From: Cycas panzhihuaensis
Taxonomy: Eukaryota; Cycadophyta
NCBI GenBank assembly: GCA_023213395.1
Contig: CM041465.1
Coordinates: 157,797,741 to 157,861,740 of the forward strand
Direction: 5' to 3'
DNA: 64,000 bases
Shown: piece after piece, positions 1-10,973 of the stretch
Numbering within the stretch: position 1 is the stretch's first letter
Layout: each line of letters opens with the position of its first letter
Notes under the pieces: generated by a model
What the model was told of the DNA's origin: nothing
Databases searched by the model: none
The model's input: only the letters and a program-made list of their open reading frames with translations
Made by a program: the position numbers and the translations under genes

Positions 1-59
1 CAAAAAACATTTATAGAGTACGTTGTCAAGCAAAAGGTATTGCCTAACAGCAACTTGAA

Positions 60-560
60 TTCATCTTCTCTACTTTGAAGTAGCAAGAGAAGGGAAAGAT
101 TGATCGTATAGGTATGATCTAATCTCTCCATACCATGGATCATCAGAAAGGACGACCTGGATATAGAGGATGTGTTCATCTAGAAGAGAATCATCAATAG
201 GTTGGATAGAAAGATTAGGGAGAGGAGCATCAACCATGATCTTCGGGATGATCATTCCTTTCTTAGATTTCCTATTAACCACTTGTAAATCAAACTTTTG
301 AAGCAATGAAGACCATTTACCTAATTGTCCAGTAAGATTAGATTTAGTAAGTATTTTAAAGGACCTAACTGAATAATAAGGTGGACCTTATTTCCAAGGA
401 GATAGTGCCGTAACTTCTTGGTAGCAAAAATCAAAGCAAGACACTCTTTTTTAGGAAAAGGATAATGAAGCTCAGTAACCACTAAGGTCCTACTAATAGA
501 ATAGATAGCTTGTTCTTTATCAAAGTCATCCTCTTGTGTTAGCATTTCTGTTAATGATTC
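60..560 (-). pseudogene. Tat-A RNase H and connection, into the integrase N-terminus
   Basis: The segment 321-545 carries YPFPKKECLALIFATKKLRHYL, the usual gypsy RNase H stretch ahead of the tether. The segment 70-306 continues with LLQKFDLQVVNRKSKKG and then DPWYGEIRSYL, which in Tat elements lies after the second (archaeal-type) RNase H and leads into the integrase zinc-binding domain. Because these two pieces are nearly adjacent, the archaeal-type RNase H appears to be missing here, unlike in Tat-B. The remainder is outside the window. Confidence 0.7.
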
Positions 561-639
561 ATTTGTAGTTGAAGTCTACAAAATGAATGGTTTATCAAAT
601 CTTAGTAGAGCAAGAATAGGTGCCAAAACTAAGGCTTGC

Positions 640-1966
640 TTCAGCTTATTAAGGACTCTTAAACCTGAGGAGTCCATCATAACTCAACATCTTTCTTCAA
701 AAGATTCATGATAGGCTTAGCATCTAAGGCAAAATTAGTGATAAAACGCCTTAAGAAACCAAGCCTACCTAGAAAAGATTTAATCTGCTTTTGGCTCTTA
801 GGGGGAGATATATTAATAATTGCCTTCATCTTATCGGGATTAATTCTAATCCCATTGTGAAAAACAATGTTTCCTAACATCTTTTTTGACGTAACGGTAA
901 AAACACATTTAGAGGGATTAAGGCATAAGTAATACTTCTTACACCTTTCAAAAATCATTCTAAGGTTACAGAGATGATCGTATCTTCTATGAGAAAGAGC
1001 AATCATATTGTCTAAATATACAATAATGATGTTACCAATTAAATCATAAAAAATATATATCATAGCTCTTTGATATATTGCACTAATATTCTTCAACTCA
1101 AATGACATGACTTTATATACAAAGGTGCCCCAAGGAGTGGTGAAAGCAGTCTTATGATGGTCATGAGGTGAAATAGAGATCTGATTATATCCTAAAAAGC
1201 CATCCATAAGAGACATCACCTTAAAACTGACTGTCAGATCCTAAATCTGATCAAGAATAGGGAGAGGAAAGTTGTCTTTAGGGCAGGCCTCATTAATATC
1301 ATGAAAGTTGACGCAAATTCAAATCGAACCATTTTTTTTTGCTACAGGAATTATATTAGAGACTCATTGAGAATAATCGACACTCTTAATGAATCCAGCT
1401 CCTAACATCTTCTCTACCTCTTGTTTAATGGTAAGGGAGAGACACAGATGGATATGGTGTTATTTTTTTCGCTCAAGTTTGACTCCAGTAGTTACTATAA
1501 TATTGTGTTTGATGACTTAGGGATCAAGGCCATACATATCCTTATAATCCTAAGCAAAAACTGAGTGAAATTCATGAAAGAGATCCTTAAATTGAGCAAT
1601 CTCTTGGGGAGTATAACTAGCTCCCAACTTGATAATTCTAAGGGTATCTCACATCTCTAGGTCTACATCGATAGTTTGCTCCATAAGCATCGCATTTCCC
1701 TCTTCAAAATAAGGAGGTGTAGGCTCTATTAAGGAAACTGACTCTTGAGGTTGGGAATGATTAACTAGTGGTGAATGAGATTGTATTACCTTTGGGAAAC
1801 CCAACATATGATGTCTATCAGGAAGCCTAGTAGATGAACCTACCAGATGTTCTAAAATCACCTCATCATTCTCAAAGTGGTCTATGTGGAAGAGATTAAT
1901 GAGGAGATTTCTAGGTAGGTTAGTAGACAAAAAGAGAGGCCTAAAACATGAAAGAGAATCAACCAA
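640..1966 (-). pseudogene. Tat-A reverse transcriptase (Ty3/gypsy type)
   Basis: This is the polymerase that copied element RNA into DNA. The region 1649-1966 is the variable linker before RT, shared with Tat-B 14660-15115. Then come GAGFIKSV (about 1400), ICVNFHDINEACPKDNFPLP (about 1250-1310) and the main block at 677-1219: MDGFLGYNQI, AFTTPWGTF, the active-site box YLDN (normally YxDD, so the second Asp is Asn), LNPSKCVF, and LGRLGFLRRFI of the connection. The YLDN change and the in-frame stops mean the enzyme is dead. The family call rests on these ordered motifs. Confidence 0.88.
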
Positions 1967-1989
1967 AGAGTTTGGATAAGTGGGAACAA

Positions 1990-2564
1990 ACTCAATGATT
2001 GAAGGAACATAAAAAAATAGAATAGGCCTATCAACAAACTCCTAAGTCATAATGAAGATTCAATTAAATTCTTGATGATTCTTATGACATTCTTGGTCAG
2101 ACAAAGACATAAGGATAAGTTTATAATCTCGATATAGAGTGAAGGTATGCCATTCAACACATGTGCAGAATGACTAGACAAGGTAGTCAGGTCAAGGAAA
2201 ATAAAGAGACTATGGCAGGAACTCCCAATGCATCAAATAAGAGCTGACATTGCTCAAGGAAACACTTTAGCAAATCAATAACTGAAATACCTACTGGAAT
2301 GGTCTTTAGTTCCTCGACCAAAGAGAATGATCCATCATTTATACTAGAGGGAATGGACCTAAACCTAATGGGATGTGTGGGTACTAGAGGTAAAGAGTCA
2401 AGATTCATTGCCATCAAATCATCAGGTGGTTTAGATGGCCCTGTACTCTTTGTTGTCTCCACCATATTTATCATTCTCTTGGCATTGCCATCTTTAAGAG
2501 GTAGGCAAGATTGATTGTTAGTTTGCTTTATCGAAGGGTTTAGGGGAGTGGTAGTCTTCTTCAA
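1990..2564 (-). pseudogene. Tat-A gag-protease linker with the protease largely deleted
   Basis: The 2187-2564 stretch contains LDSLPLVPTHPIRFRSIP and SFSLVEELKTI, colinear with 13260-13484 of Tat-B, and continues to DALGVPAIVS. In Tat-B this is followed by the aspartic protease with its DERSS active-site variant. Here the sequence reaches an 'LYIEII' stretch near 2120-2140 and then jumps to the region that precedes RT (VDRPI near 2030, compare IDRPI near 14735). The catalytic part has therefore been deleted. Confidence 0.65.
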
Positions 2565-2599
2565 TGAACTGGAACTTGAAGGTTCACCTTCATCATCTT

Positions 2600-4656
2600 A
2601 GACTTATTTTTCCTTGTCTTTTTTATCTTTGTTTATTTTCTTATTGTATTGCGACAAAGGATCCTTATGGATCATTTGATCTTGAGATAACTTAGATAAG
2701 CAGTTTGGTTAGGCATTTGTATTTTGAGTTATATTTTGAATGGCACAATGCTCACTTCTATCATGTGCATCAGTTTGATGATATGAGCACCATTTAATCT
2801 ATCTGAAGGGAAGAGGAGTTCGAGGAGGGACTTGTTTCTTCCTTCCTTCAATAAGATGAATAACTTTAGCCTCCTACAAAGGCTGGCTCTGAGAAGGACC
2901 ATCAGCACGCAACTTAGTATTGATCGCACATGCTAATGAGCTGATAGAAGAAGTTAAGTGATCATAAGTGGGCTCTAGATTGTAAGCTTTTATTCTTTGA
3001 ACTATTTATTTCGAAGAGATAGGTTTCCCAACCTTCTTGATACCCGCTTGAATCTCAAATGTCTCTAAAGCTAAGCCGCGATCAACAACTTCTTCATAAG
3101 TTTGAGGACCAAGTTTTAAAACTTCAAGGTGTACCTGGGACCTCAAAGCACTAGTAAATAGATCAAACAACATACTAGGATCAAGACGCAAATGGAAAGC
3201 ATGTACCTAGTCTTGAAACCTTCTCACAAAGTCTCTTGAGGTCTCATCGTGATTTTACATGATGGCTAAAAGAGATTTAATGCCCGATTCAAATGGTCTC
3301 GCTATATCAAAATAGTTGGTAAAAGAATCAACTAATTATTAAAATAAGAGGACAAAAGTTGAAGGAAGATGATAAAACCACTTCAAGGCATCTTCTTAAA
3401 GTGATTTAGGGAACATGCGCATCATGACATAGTCATACGACATAATACAGGCAAGTGTGAACGCTTGTATATGGGAAGTGGGATCTTGAGAAGAGTCATT
3501 AGAAAACTTAGACAACTCAGAAAGGAATCAAGGCATAGGAGATAAAAGAACCTCACGCGGAAATGGGGATGTTATATAATCAAGAAAAGGTCTCCTTGGC
3601 CTCAGTGTAGTGGAACATTAAGGGGAGGATGGTGAATAGGGAATGGATGAATTGGCAGGTTATTGTAATTATTATTCTTGTTGTTGTTGTTATTGCAGGG
3701 AAGTGGTATGAGATGGAAAAGGAGGGGATTAAACCAAGTTGTAGGATTAACCATAGAATTGGTTTGGGGTATAAGATATTGTGGGCAGATTAGATTGAAA
3801 GTGGAGAAAGGATTCGATTGTGGAGTAGGCCTACGAATGTGTGAAGAGGAAGTAGGATTGGAAACTCTCAAGGCTTTCGATTGACTAACTCAAGCATGAG
3901 GATGGATGGAATAAGTATGAGATAGGAGCAGATAGGTCATAGGCTTGGTGGAGGCAAATCCACTTGTGGAAGTGGGCACATGAGAGGAATTAGTGTTGTG
4001 ATGGGTGGGAATGGTAGTAGTACCTTCAGGCATAGAAGGTATGGTGTGAGGAGAGTGAATATGAACTTGAAACCTAGAAGGAGAATGGTGGGATTGTAAA
4101 TGAGTTGATTTGTGGTCTTCTACTTCCTCTAAAGGAGGAGAATAAGGTCTCGATGAAGGTCTTGGTGAAGGAGGGTAGGAAGGATGGGGAGATCGAATGG
4201 CATCAGGTGGAGGCTCAACTTGAATTGACTCATAGTCTTCACATAAGGGAACAAATTGAAGATATTATAGTGAAGATGTCATGGTATGAGTCTCTAGATA
4301 AAATAGATCTTGATAACCAGGCATGTGAAGTGGAGTAGGAATCCTAGTGAGAATTGGATCAAAGTATGATGAGTGTTCTTGAATAGGAGGTGGTTCTTCT
4401 TATGTGAAAGAAGGATCTACAAAAGAATGATCACTATGATATTAAGAGGGTTCAAAATATCCTTGTTCCATGGGTATGTCATACAACTGGGTCAAATCTT
4501 TAGGAGGATAAATGTAAGTGTCATGAGCCTAAAGTTTTGAAGATTCCATTAAGACGATGAAACTTCTTGACTAAAATGTAAAGGATGAGCTTGAGGATCA
4601 GGTGGGAGGCATTGAAGCCTTAAAGAGAACCCAGGAGTAGGTGTTATAGTTTCCAT
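2600..4656 (-). pseudogene. Tat-A gag (degenerate)
   Basis: Encoded the capsid/nucleocapsid polyprotein. The start is placed at 4656 because the first residues METITPTP match MENTTPTP at the same distance from the LTR in Tat-B. A long Pro/Ser/Gln-rich N-terminal region (about 3600-4600) leads into the capsid part, with PTSHIQAF (about 3450-3500), ALKWFYHLPSTF (about 3370) and the best-kept block at 3006-3191 containing LEVLKLGPQTYEE and LALETFEIQAGIKK. These blocks recur nearly unchanged in Tat-B at 12270-12720. Stops, mostly TAG and TGA where the sister has Gln, Arg or Trp, and several frameshifts break the frame. I see no intact zinc knuckle. Confidence 0.8.
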
Positions 4657-4685
4657 TACTTTAAAAAGAAGACAAATGGTGGCTT

Positions 4686-4700
4686 CCCAGTATGGTCACA
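4686..4700 (-). promoter_or_regulatory. Tat-A primer-binding site (tRNA-Arg-like)
   Basis: Seven bases beyond the LTR end, the minus strand reads TGTGACCATACTGGG. The equivalent site in Tat-B reads TGGTGACCTTACTAG. Both resemble the arginine-tRNA-complementary site used by Ogre elements (TGGCGACTCCACTGGG, from memory) with mutations. The assignment is by resemblance and position and was not tested against a tRNA set. Confidence 0.6.
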
Positions 4701-4707
4701 AGAAAGA

Positions 4708-7076
4708 TGGTGCATCTCGAGTAGACCTAAACTAAATATCTCTTAATGACTAAAGTGTTTCTTTTATATCAATTAAGACCAATAGATACAAAGCCTAAGG
4801 GAACCTAAGTTACCACCTTTGCCTAACTCCTAAGAAGGAGTCTTCACCTAATTGTTCCATTTGATGAAGATATAAATAAGTGAGGCAATGAAAGGATAGG
4901 ATGTATGGGATGGTAGAATATACTAGCCTACACAATTAGGTGAAGTAGTTCTAAGTTTGAAGGTACTCTGACAATATTTTCTATGTCTTTCCTAGGGACT
5001 TCTATCCTTTGATTCTTTCAACCTTTTGAGTTATACTTGAATAAAGGGGAAGGGTTAAGCAAATAGAAATTGTTTGGTTTTCTTTCTCTTTGTGTTTTAT
5101 TTTATTTTTTTGGGATGTTTATATTTTTCTTTCAACGGAATAAAATAAAATAAACAAAGGCAATCAATAAAATAATAAGGCCTATTCTACCTTCAACAAG
5201 CAAGTAAAGAAAACTAGATGAATGGAATATATTTTTCTATCTTTTTTCCATTTTAAAAATGAAGCACGCTAATGAAAATATGAAACTATCTCTTTTAGAT
5301 GAAATACACACACTTCACTATGAAAAAAAAAGCACTAACATGAAATGCAATACAATATATAATTGTTTTATGCAAGCTTTCAAAGGATTTGATAATATGC
5401 AATGCTAATGAAGAGATCTTTATATCACACACATGCTATCTTTTTTTTTAATGAAGACTCTACAATGAAAAGGAGAAATTTCAAAGACATGCTACTACTA
5501 TTCCAAACGAATTTTCAGACCATTAAAGTTGTATGCAACCAATCATACTCTAATCATAGTCCTTATATAAGAAACAAGTCACACAACTTTGAGATTCTAT
5601 TACAATTGGAGCAAAGGGGACTTCAAAGGGATTCTTGAACCTCTAAAAGTCTAAAAATCAAATATATATTTCATTTATTAATTAAATTTTTCTTTTTAAG
5701 GGAGAAAGCAAATCTAAGAGTGAAACCAAATAAACAACAAAATTAAGACTTCCTTCCTATTCCAAAATTTTGCCTTAGAATGACTCTTTTCTTTCAATTA
5801 ATTAATTCTCTCCAAAATGAAGAAAGCAATGGCTCTTCATTTGCTTGTTTTCCTTTAAAACAAGCAAATGAAGAAAGATAACAAGTAATAAGGGCTAAAC
5901 CACAGCCAAATATAAGCCAAAAGGGATGCAAATCACTTGGAATTGAGACTGTTATGGAAGAATGGAAAGAGGTAGCTATTTGAATGGTGGAGAGATGACC
6001 ATGCTCCACCTTAGCCTATCTCTTTTGAATCCCACAAAGGGCAAACCTTTCATCCAATATTCCAAGCCAAAAAATAAACACAAGATTGCCATAATAACCA
6101 ACAAAAAGAAAGAGCAAATTCTGAATAAGGAACAACCTCCAATAGACAATGAAATGAGAAGAAATCACATAAGAAAGATCTTACCAGTTAAGAGGAGTTT
6201 TGAGGCTGAAAATCTTGAGAAAAAACCATAAAACTTGAAGAATAAATCATCAAAATTTAAACATCAATAGAGCAACAAGCTTTAACATCAGAATTTCCTC
6301 TTGATTTCACCCAAAAAACGTCACTAAAAGTTAATTTTCAAGTCATAAAAGTAACAATCTTTAAAAAGTCTCTAAAAACCTCTCAAAATCTATACAAAAC
6401 TTAAAAAAATTTCTCTCTAGATCTTAATGACAGACAACAATGCATTATTGATCACTCTAAGGCATTCAAAGAATAAGATTTTATCGAATCTAGGCAGTGG
6501 CATGTAAAAATCTAGCGTGCTAGCTAAGTTTTTCATGCATAATGTAAAAAATATGACTGATCACATTTTTGGACCTACCAAAAATGTTACTTTATCCTAA
6601 AAATGTGATCGGTCACATTTTTTGTAGCACCAAAAACATGATAAATAGGGCAATAAAAATGGGCTCATCAAAAGTCAAAAAATTAATTTTTAAACATAAA
6701 TTCAAGTACAACTGATTTTATGAATAAGAAAAGAGGCTCAAAACAAGATGAAAAAGATGAGAACAAGCCCAAAAAATGATCAAAAATATAAATCATAGGT
6801 GAAATCAAGAATAAAACATAAAAATGAAATGTTTTAAAGGAAACTTTAGATTAAAGTGATCATGAAAGAAAAATTTTAATGCCATAAGTCTTAGTCATCG
6901 ACAAGTGATAACATAATACACGTCATACATCATGAAGCAAAATCAATATATTTCTTCTTCAAAACATGTCCTAACTCATCATAAAACAAGTTTATCATTC
7001 ATTTCTATCATGAAAGTATACAAGAAATATATAAAAGGTTATAAATACAAATTAAAGGTCAGGTTTTGGTGAAACA
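4708..7076 (-). repeat. Tat-A 5' LTR
   Basis: About 2.37 kb and inverted relative to the LTRs at 8570-10922 and 24192-26515. The boundaries come from that comparison. On the minus strand it starts TGTTTCACC (sister copy TGTTTTACT) and ends GCACCA just before the leader. A shared internal landmark near 6480-6640 (a repeated 'aaaatgtgatcggtcacatt'-like stretch) matches 9040-9180 and 24650-24780 in reverse complement. The bases after the end (7077-7081, cacaa) would be the target-site duplication, but the partner lies outside the window. Confidence 0.88.
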
Positions 7077-7434
7077 CACAACACAATATCATATGAAACA
7101 ATAGGCAGATTAACATCAAATAAAATGTATATTCGACATTAATGACATGGTTTTCCTTTGATTCTAGCCATATCGATAAATATCATTGAAGCTCAAAAGC
7201 GTCCAAAAGTTAGCGCCCCAATTCTGTGGGCCTTACAAAGTACTACAACAGATTGGGGCTACAACTTATAAGTTGGAACTTCTTCCTTCTTCCAAAATCT
7301 ATCTAGTATTTCGTGTATCTTATTTGAAGAAGGATATAAAGATGGCATTGTATTGTAAAGGGATATCTTGGAAGTGTTATAATAGAGCTTCACTCATAAG
7401 AGGTTGCCCCCTTGAAGAGGCCTACGATCTATAA
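7077..7434 (+). pseudogene. Chromovirus (Ty3/gypsy) integrase C-terminal fragment
   Basis: Translation gives DINDMVFL, then KLAPQFCGPYKVLQQIGATT and YKLELLPSSKIYLVFRVSYL. This is the GPY/F region that ends integrase in chromoviruses and tethers it to DNA or chromatin. The tail with EEAYDL resembles a decayed chromodomain end, shortened by deletion. Stops occur where Arg or Gln is expected upstream of 7186. The fragment begins exactly where the Tat-A LTR ends, which suggests Tat-A inserted into this element. Its other part would lie left of the window. Confidence 0.8.
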
Positions 7435-7879
7435 GTGCAATCAATAAATTTTTTTTTTTTAATTATTCTTGTATTTGTTACATACTTTTGTGTTGATATA
7501 TGAAGTAGGAACACAACATAGTGGTAGACTGAGGTGTTATACCCAAAACCTTAGAATTTGGAGACCAAGCTAGACCTGAAGAGGGTGAACACCTTGGTTG
7601 GAAGTGTGCCCTTAGATGATGATCTATCATTTAGACCATAAATTTAGTGTAGGTGGGTCAGCAATGTCACAGTGGCAATCGAGCATTCCGTAGAACCTAC
7701 ATACCTTCGAGTATATTAGGTCATCAAGCTGTCACTTGTGAGTAAATATGCCATCAAACAAGACTGTTTCAACTTCTAATGGTTGTTTAAGAGTGGATAC
7801 ACTGAAACTTAAATCCTAGTTTAGATCACCCTTTTTAAGTAGAACAGGGTATATAATAGACACTACGGAACTTTAGATG
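7435..7879. other. Unassigned spacer between the chromovirus fragment and Copia-1 gag
   Basis: There is a T-tract near 7447-7460, then about 400 bases without a recognisable ORF. By position it should hold the chromovirus 3' end and the Copia-1 5' LTR and leader. I could not match it to the Copia-1 tail at 29416-30147 or find a tRNA-iMet primer site, so the Copia-1 5' LTR may be deleted or unrecognisable. Confidence 0.4.
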
Positions 7880-8569
7880 ATCACAGTTAATACCATTAAA
7901 CTATATGGTAGTGATAATTTCTTAGCTTAGAAAAAGCAAGTCAAGAATATTCTGATTATAAACAAACTTTGGCCTTATGTTTCTAGAAAAATTCTTCAGC
8001 CAATTCCTACTTGAGATCCTCATGATCCTAATAACCTTATTCCACCTGATCTTGATGAAATAGTTGCCTTTGCCAAGTTTAGAGAAGTTGCTCTTTCCTT
8101 TCTCCACTTGTCTTGTGAGGATAATGTCGACCAAAATATAGAAATGTCCACTACCTCTACTAAAGGTTGGAACATCATTTGTGCATTCTACGAGAGGATG
8201 GACAATGCCAGGGTAGTCATGCCCAAAGTTCAACTTTTGTCCATTCTGTTTATAAGATTCATAGCAACTCACTTGTCCCATATTAAAGTGATCAAGAACC
8301 AACTGTCAATTATGGGTCAACCACCATTGGACAGTGATCTTGTATCCAACATTATTAATGCTTTACCACCTAGTTATAATGCCCTCATATCTACTCTGTC
8401 ACATACATGCCAACTACTACCATTGATTTTAACATATTTGAAGGTTTATTACTCCAAGAAGAATATATTTTAAATCGTTTTAGGAATCTTGGAGCTTCAT
8501 CTTCCACATCAGCATTTGCAACTAGACATAGAGGAAGATCTCAACATCCACAACTTACACATCAATTTA
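7880..8569 (+). pseudogene. Copia-1 gag, N-terminal and central part
   Basis: A UBN2-type copia gag. It opens with TIKLYGSDNFLA (the usual 'L.GxNYLxW' region, Trp replaced by a stop) and has the central block at 8200-8390 with ERMDNARVVMPKVQLLSILF and INALPPSYNALISTLSHT. A frameshift near 8410 moves to another frame, reading IDFNIFEGLLLQEEYIL and then an Arg/Gly-rich stretch ATRHRGRSQHPQLTHQF. At that point the Tat-B LTR interrupts it. Several in-frame stops are present. Confidence 0.85.
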
Positions 8570-10922
8570 TATTTCACTAAAACCTGGCACTCTCCTTGAA
8601 CTTTGTTGCTTTTGTTAAATCTCTTGTATTCTTGCCATGTGAAGATGTTTGACTGAATTATTTTTTCTATTGTATTAGGCCAAATTTTGATGAAATATTA
8701 TATTGATTCATTGATGATGCATGATGAATGATGATGGATATATATTTATGTTATCACCCATCGATGACTGATACCTATGGCACTAAAATTTTTCTTTTAT
8801 AATCATTTTAATCCATTCCCTCTTTTAAAACCTCTTTTGTCTTTTTATATTTTTATCCTTTCATCTTGATTTCACCCTTATTTTGTCATTTTTTTATCAA
8901 ATTTTAGGCTTGTATTTACCAATTTCATCATGTTTTGGGTCTATTTCCTCATTAATAAAGTCATTTGTACTTAAATTTATGATTAAAAATTTAAATTTTG
9001 ACTTTTAATAAGCCAATTTTTACCTCCTAACTTGTTACATTTTTTGTCCTACCAAAAACGTAACCGATCATGTTTTTAGTGTAAAGTCGTGTTTTCTGCC
9101 TGCCAAAAACGTGACTGGTCGTATTTTTTACTGTTATGAATGCAAAACTTATCCAGTGCGCTAGATTTTTGTATGCCACTGCCCAAATTTGATGCAAAAT
9201 TATCTCTTTTGTGCCTAGGTCGAACCCTAATGGTGTTGTTGTCTATCATTTAAATTTAGAGAGTCAAGAGATTAAGATTTAAAGACTTCTTTGAGATTTT
9301 TTAGAGACTTTTTGAAGATTTCTATTGTTGTGACTTGGAAAACTACTTTTAGTGATGTTAATGGGTGAAATCAAGAGAAGATTTTGATGCTTTGGGTTAC
9401 TGCTTCGTTGATGTTTAAATTTTGATTATTTGTTCTTCAAGTTTTATGAATTTTCCCATGATTTTTAGCCTTAAAAATCCTTATTCCTAGTAAGATCTTT
9501 CCTACTCAAATTTCTCGTAATTTTGCTACTTATTGGAGGTTATTTTTGCTCAGAATTTGCTCATCCTTTCTATTGGTATTTATGGTGATCTTATACTTGT
9601 TTTTGGCTTAGAACTTTGAAATGTAAGCCCTTTGTGGGATCAAAAGGAGATAGACTAGTGTAAAGTATGGTCATCTCTTTACTATCTAAATAGTTACCTC
9701 CTCCTATTCTTCCATAGTAGTCCAAATTCCAAGTGGTTTATTGCCCTTTTTGGCTTGTTCATAGCTAAAGTTTATCCTGTGATGCTGCTTGTTCTTCCTC
9801 CTTTGTTGATTTTAAAGGAAGAGTTTAAGGAAATTTAATCAAATAAAAGAAAAAGAGCTATTCTGAGGTAGGAATTTTTCAAGTAGGAAAGAAGTCTTAG
9901 TTTTAATTCTTATGTAGTTTCACTCTTTGGTTTATTCTCTTTCTCTGACAAGAAAAATTTGAATTAGTGAATGATATATGTATGATTTTTTAGATCATTA
10001 TAGGTTCAAGGATCCCTTTGGAGCCCATTATACTTCAATTGTGATAGAATCTCTTAATGTCTTAACTTGATACTTGTATAAGAATTATGATTTGAATATG
10101 ATTGGTTGCATGCACTATTGACGATCTGAAAAATCATTTTCAATAGTAGTAAAAAGTATTTAAAATTTCTCTTCTTGTTGTAGAATCATTATTCAAAGGA
10201 AAAGGTAGCATGCATTTGAGATTAAAAGCTTCTTATTTACATTGCATGTTATTAAAACTGTTGGTAATTTTATATACATAGTTGCATGTTGTGTTATATG
10301 TCATGCTAATGCTTTTCTTTCCTTGATGAAGTGTGTGTTGCATCCAAAAGAGATAGTCTTATACTCATTTTAGTGTGTTCCATCTTTTAAATAATAAAAA
10401 AAAGAAAGGAAAAACTATTGCATGCATAGCTAGCTTTCTTTGTTTATTTGTTGGAAAGAAGGTGGAATAGGTTTTGTAGTTTCATTTATTGCCTTTATGA
10501 TTTTTATTTTATCTTAAAATACAAAATAATAATAATAATAACAAATAAAACAACATTTTTCTCATCACCTACCCCTTTCCTCTCATTCAAATAGAACTCT
10601 AAAGGTTGAAAGAATTGAAGGAAAAGATTCCTTAGGAAGGGCATGAGAGACATTGTCAGAGTAGCTCTAAACTTAGAACTCCTTCACCCAGTTACGTAGG
10701 CTAGTGGATTCAATCACCTCCATATATCCTAGCCTTTCATTATCCCATTCAATCACATCTTTGTTAGATTGGATAATTAGGTGGAGACTTCTTCTTAGGA
10801 GTTGGAGATAAGTGGTCGCTTAGGTCTTCTTAGACTTTGTATCTCCTAGTCTAGATTTAAAACAAAAGAATACATTCCATTGATTGAGAGATATCTAGTT
10901 TAGGTCTACTTGAGACACACCA
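8570..10922 (+). repeat. Tat-B 5' LTR
   Basis: It matches 24192-26515 from 'tttcactaaaac' at the start to 'gagacacacca' at the end, and in reverse 4708-7076. The first bases are TA where TG is expected (TG in the 3' copy), one transition. Many scattered substitutions against the 3' copy indicate an old insertion. Confidence 0.9.
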
Positions 10923-10928
10923 TCATTC

Positions 10929-10944
10929 TGGTGACCTTACTAGT
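10929..10944 (+). promoter_or_regulatory. Tat-B primer-binding site (tRNA-Arg-like)
   Basis: TGGTGACCTTACTAGT lies six bases past the 5' LTR. It starts with TGG as required for pairing to a tRNA CCA end and resembles the Ogre-type arginine-tRNA site. The Tat-A copy retains the ACTGGG part that this one has lost. Confidence 0.6.
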
Positions 10945-10973
10945 GAGTTACCATTTGTTCTCTTGTTAAAGCG

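Larger units (their letters stand above)
1..7076 (-). mobile_element. Tat-A: partial Ty3/gypsy Tat/Ogre-like retrotransposon, 3' part outside the window
   Basis: Read on the minus strand, the order is a 2.37 kb 5' LTR (4708-7076), a primer site, gag, a truncated protease region, RT, RNase H, then the start of an integrase zinc-binding region at the left edge. The LTR, leader and gag match the second element at 8570-26515 along their whole length, which fixes the family and orientation. The long LTR, the primer site resembling an arginine tRNA 3' end and the long gag with a Pro/Ser/Gln-rich N-terminus are typical of the Tat/Ogre branch. Many in-frame stops and frameshifts make it a pseudo-element. 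The protease active-site stretch and the archaeal-type RNase H seen in its sister are not visible. The integrase core and 3' LTR must lie left of the window. Confidence 0.88.

Noticed and set aside
2299-2514. 71-codon plus-strand ORF
   Set aside because: Antisense shadow of the Tat-A gag-protease linker, whose minus-strand frame is conserved in Tat-B.
4105-4338. 77-codon plus-strand ORF
   Set aside because: It lies antisense to the Tat-A gag N-terminal region, which is colinear with Tat-B gag; it has no motif of its own.
6480-6650. Repeated 'tgatcggtcacatttttg' phrases suggestive of regulatory palindromes
   Set aside because: They are an internal feature of the Tat LTR present in all three LTR copies; kept as an LTR landmark, not a separate element.
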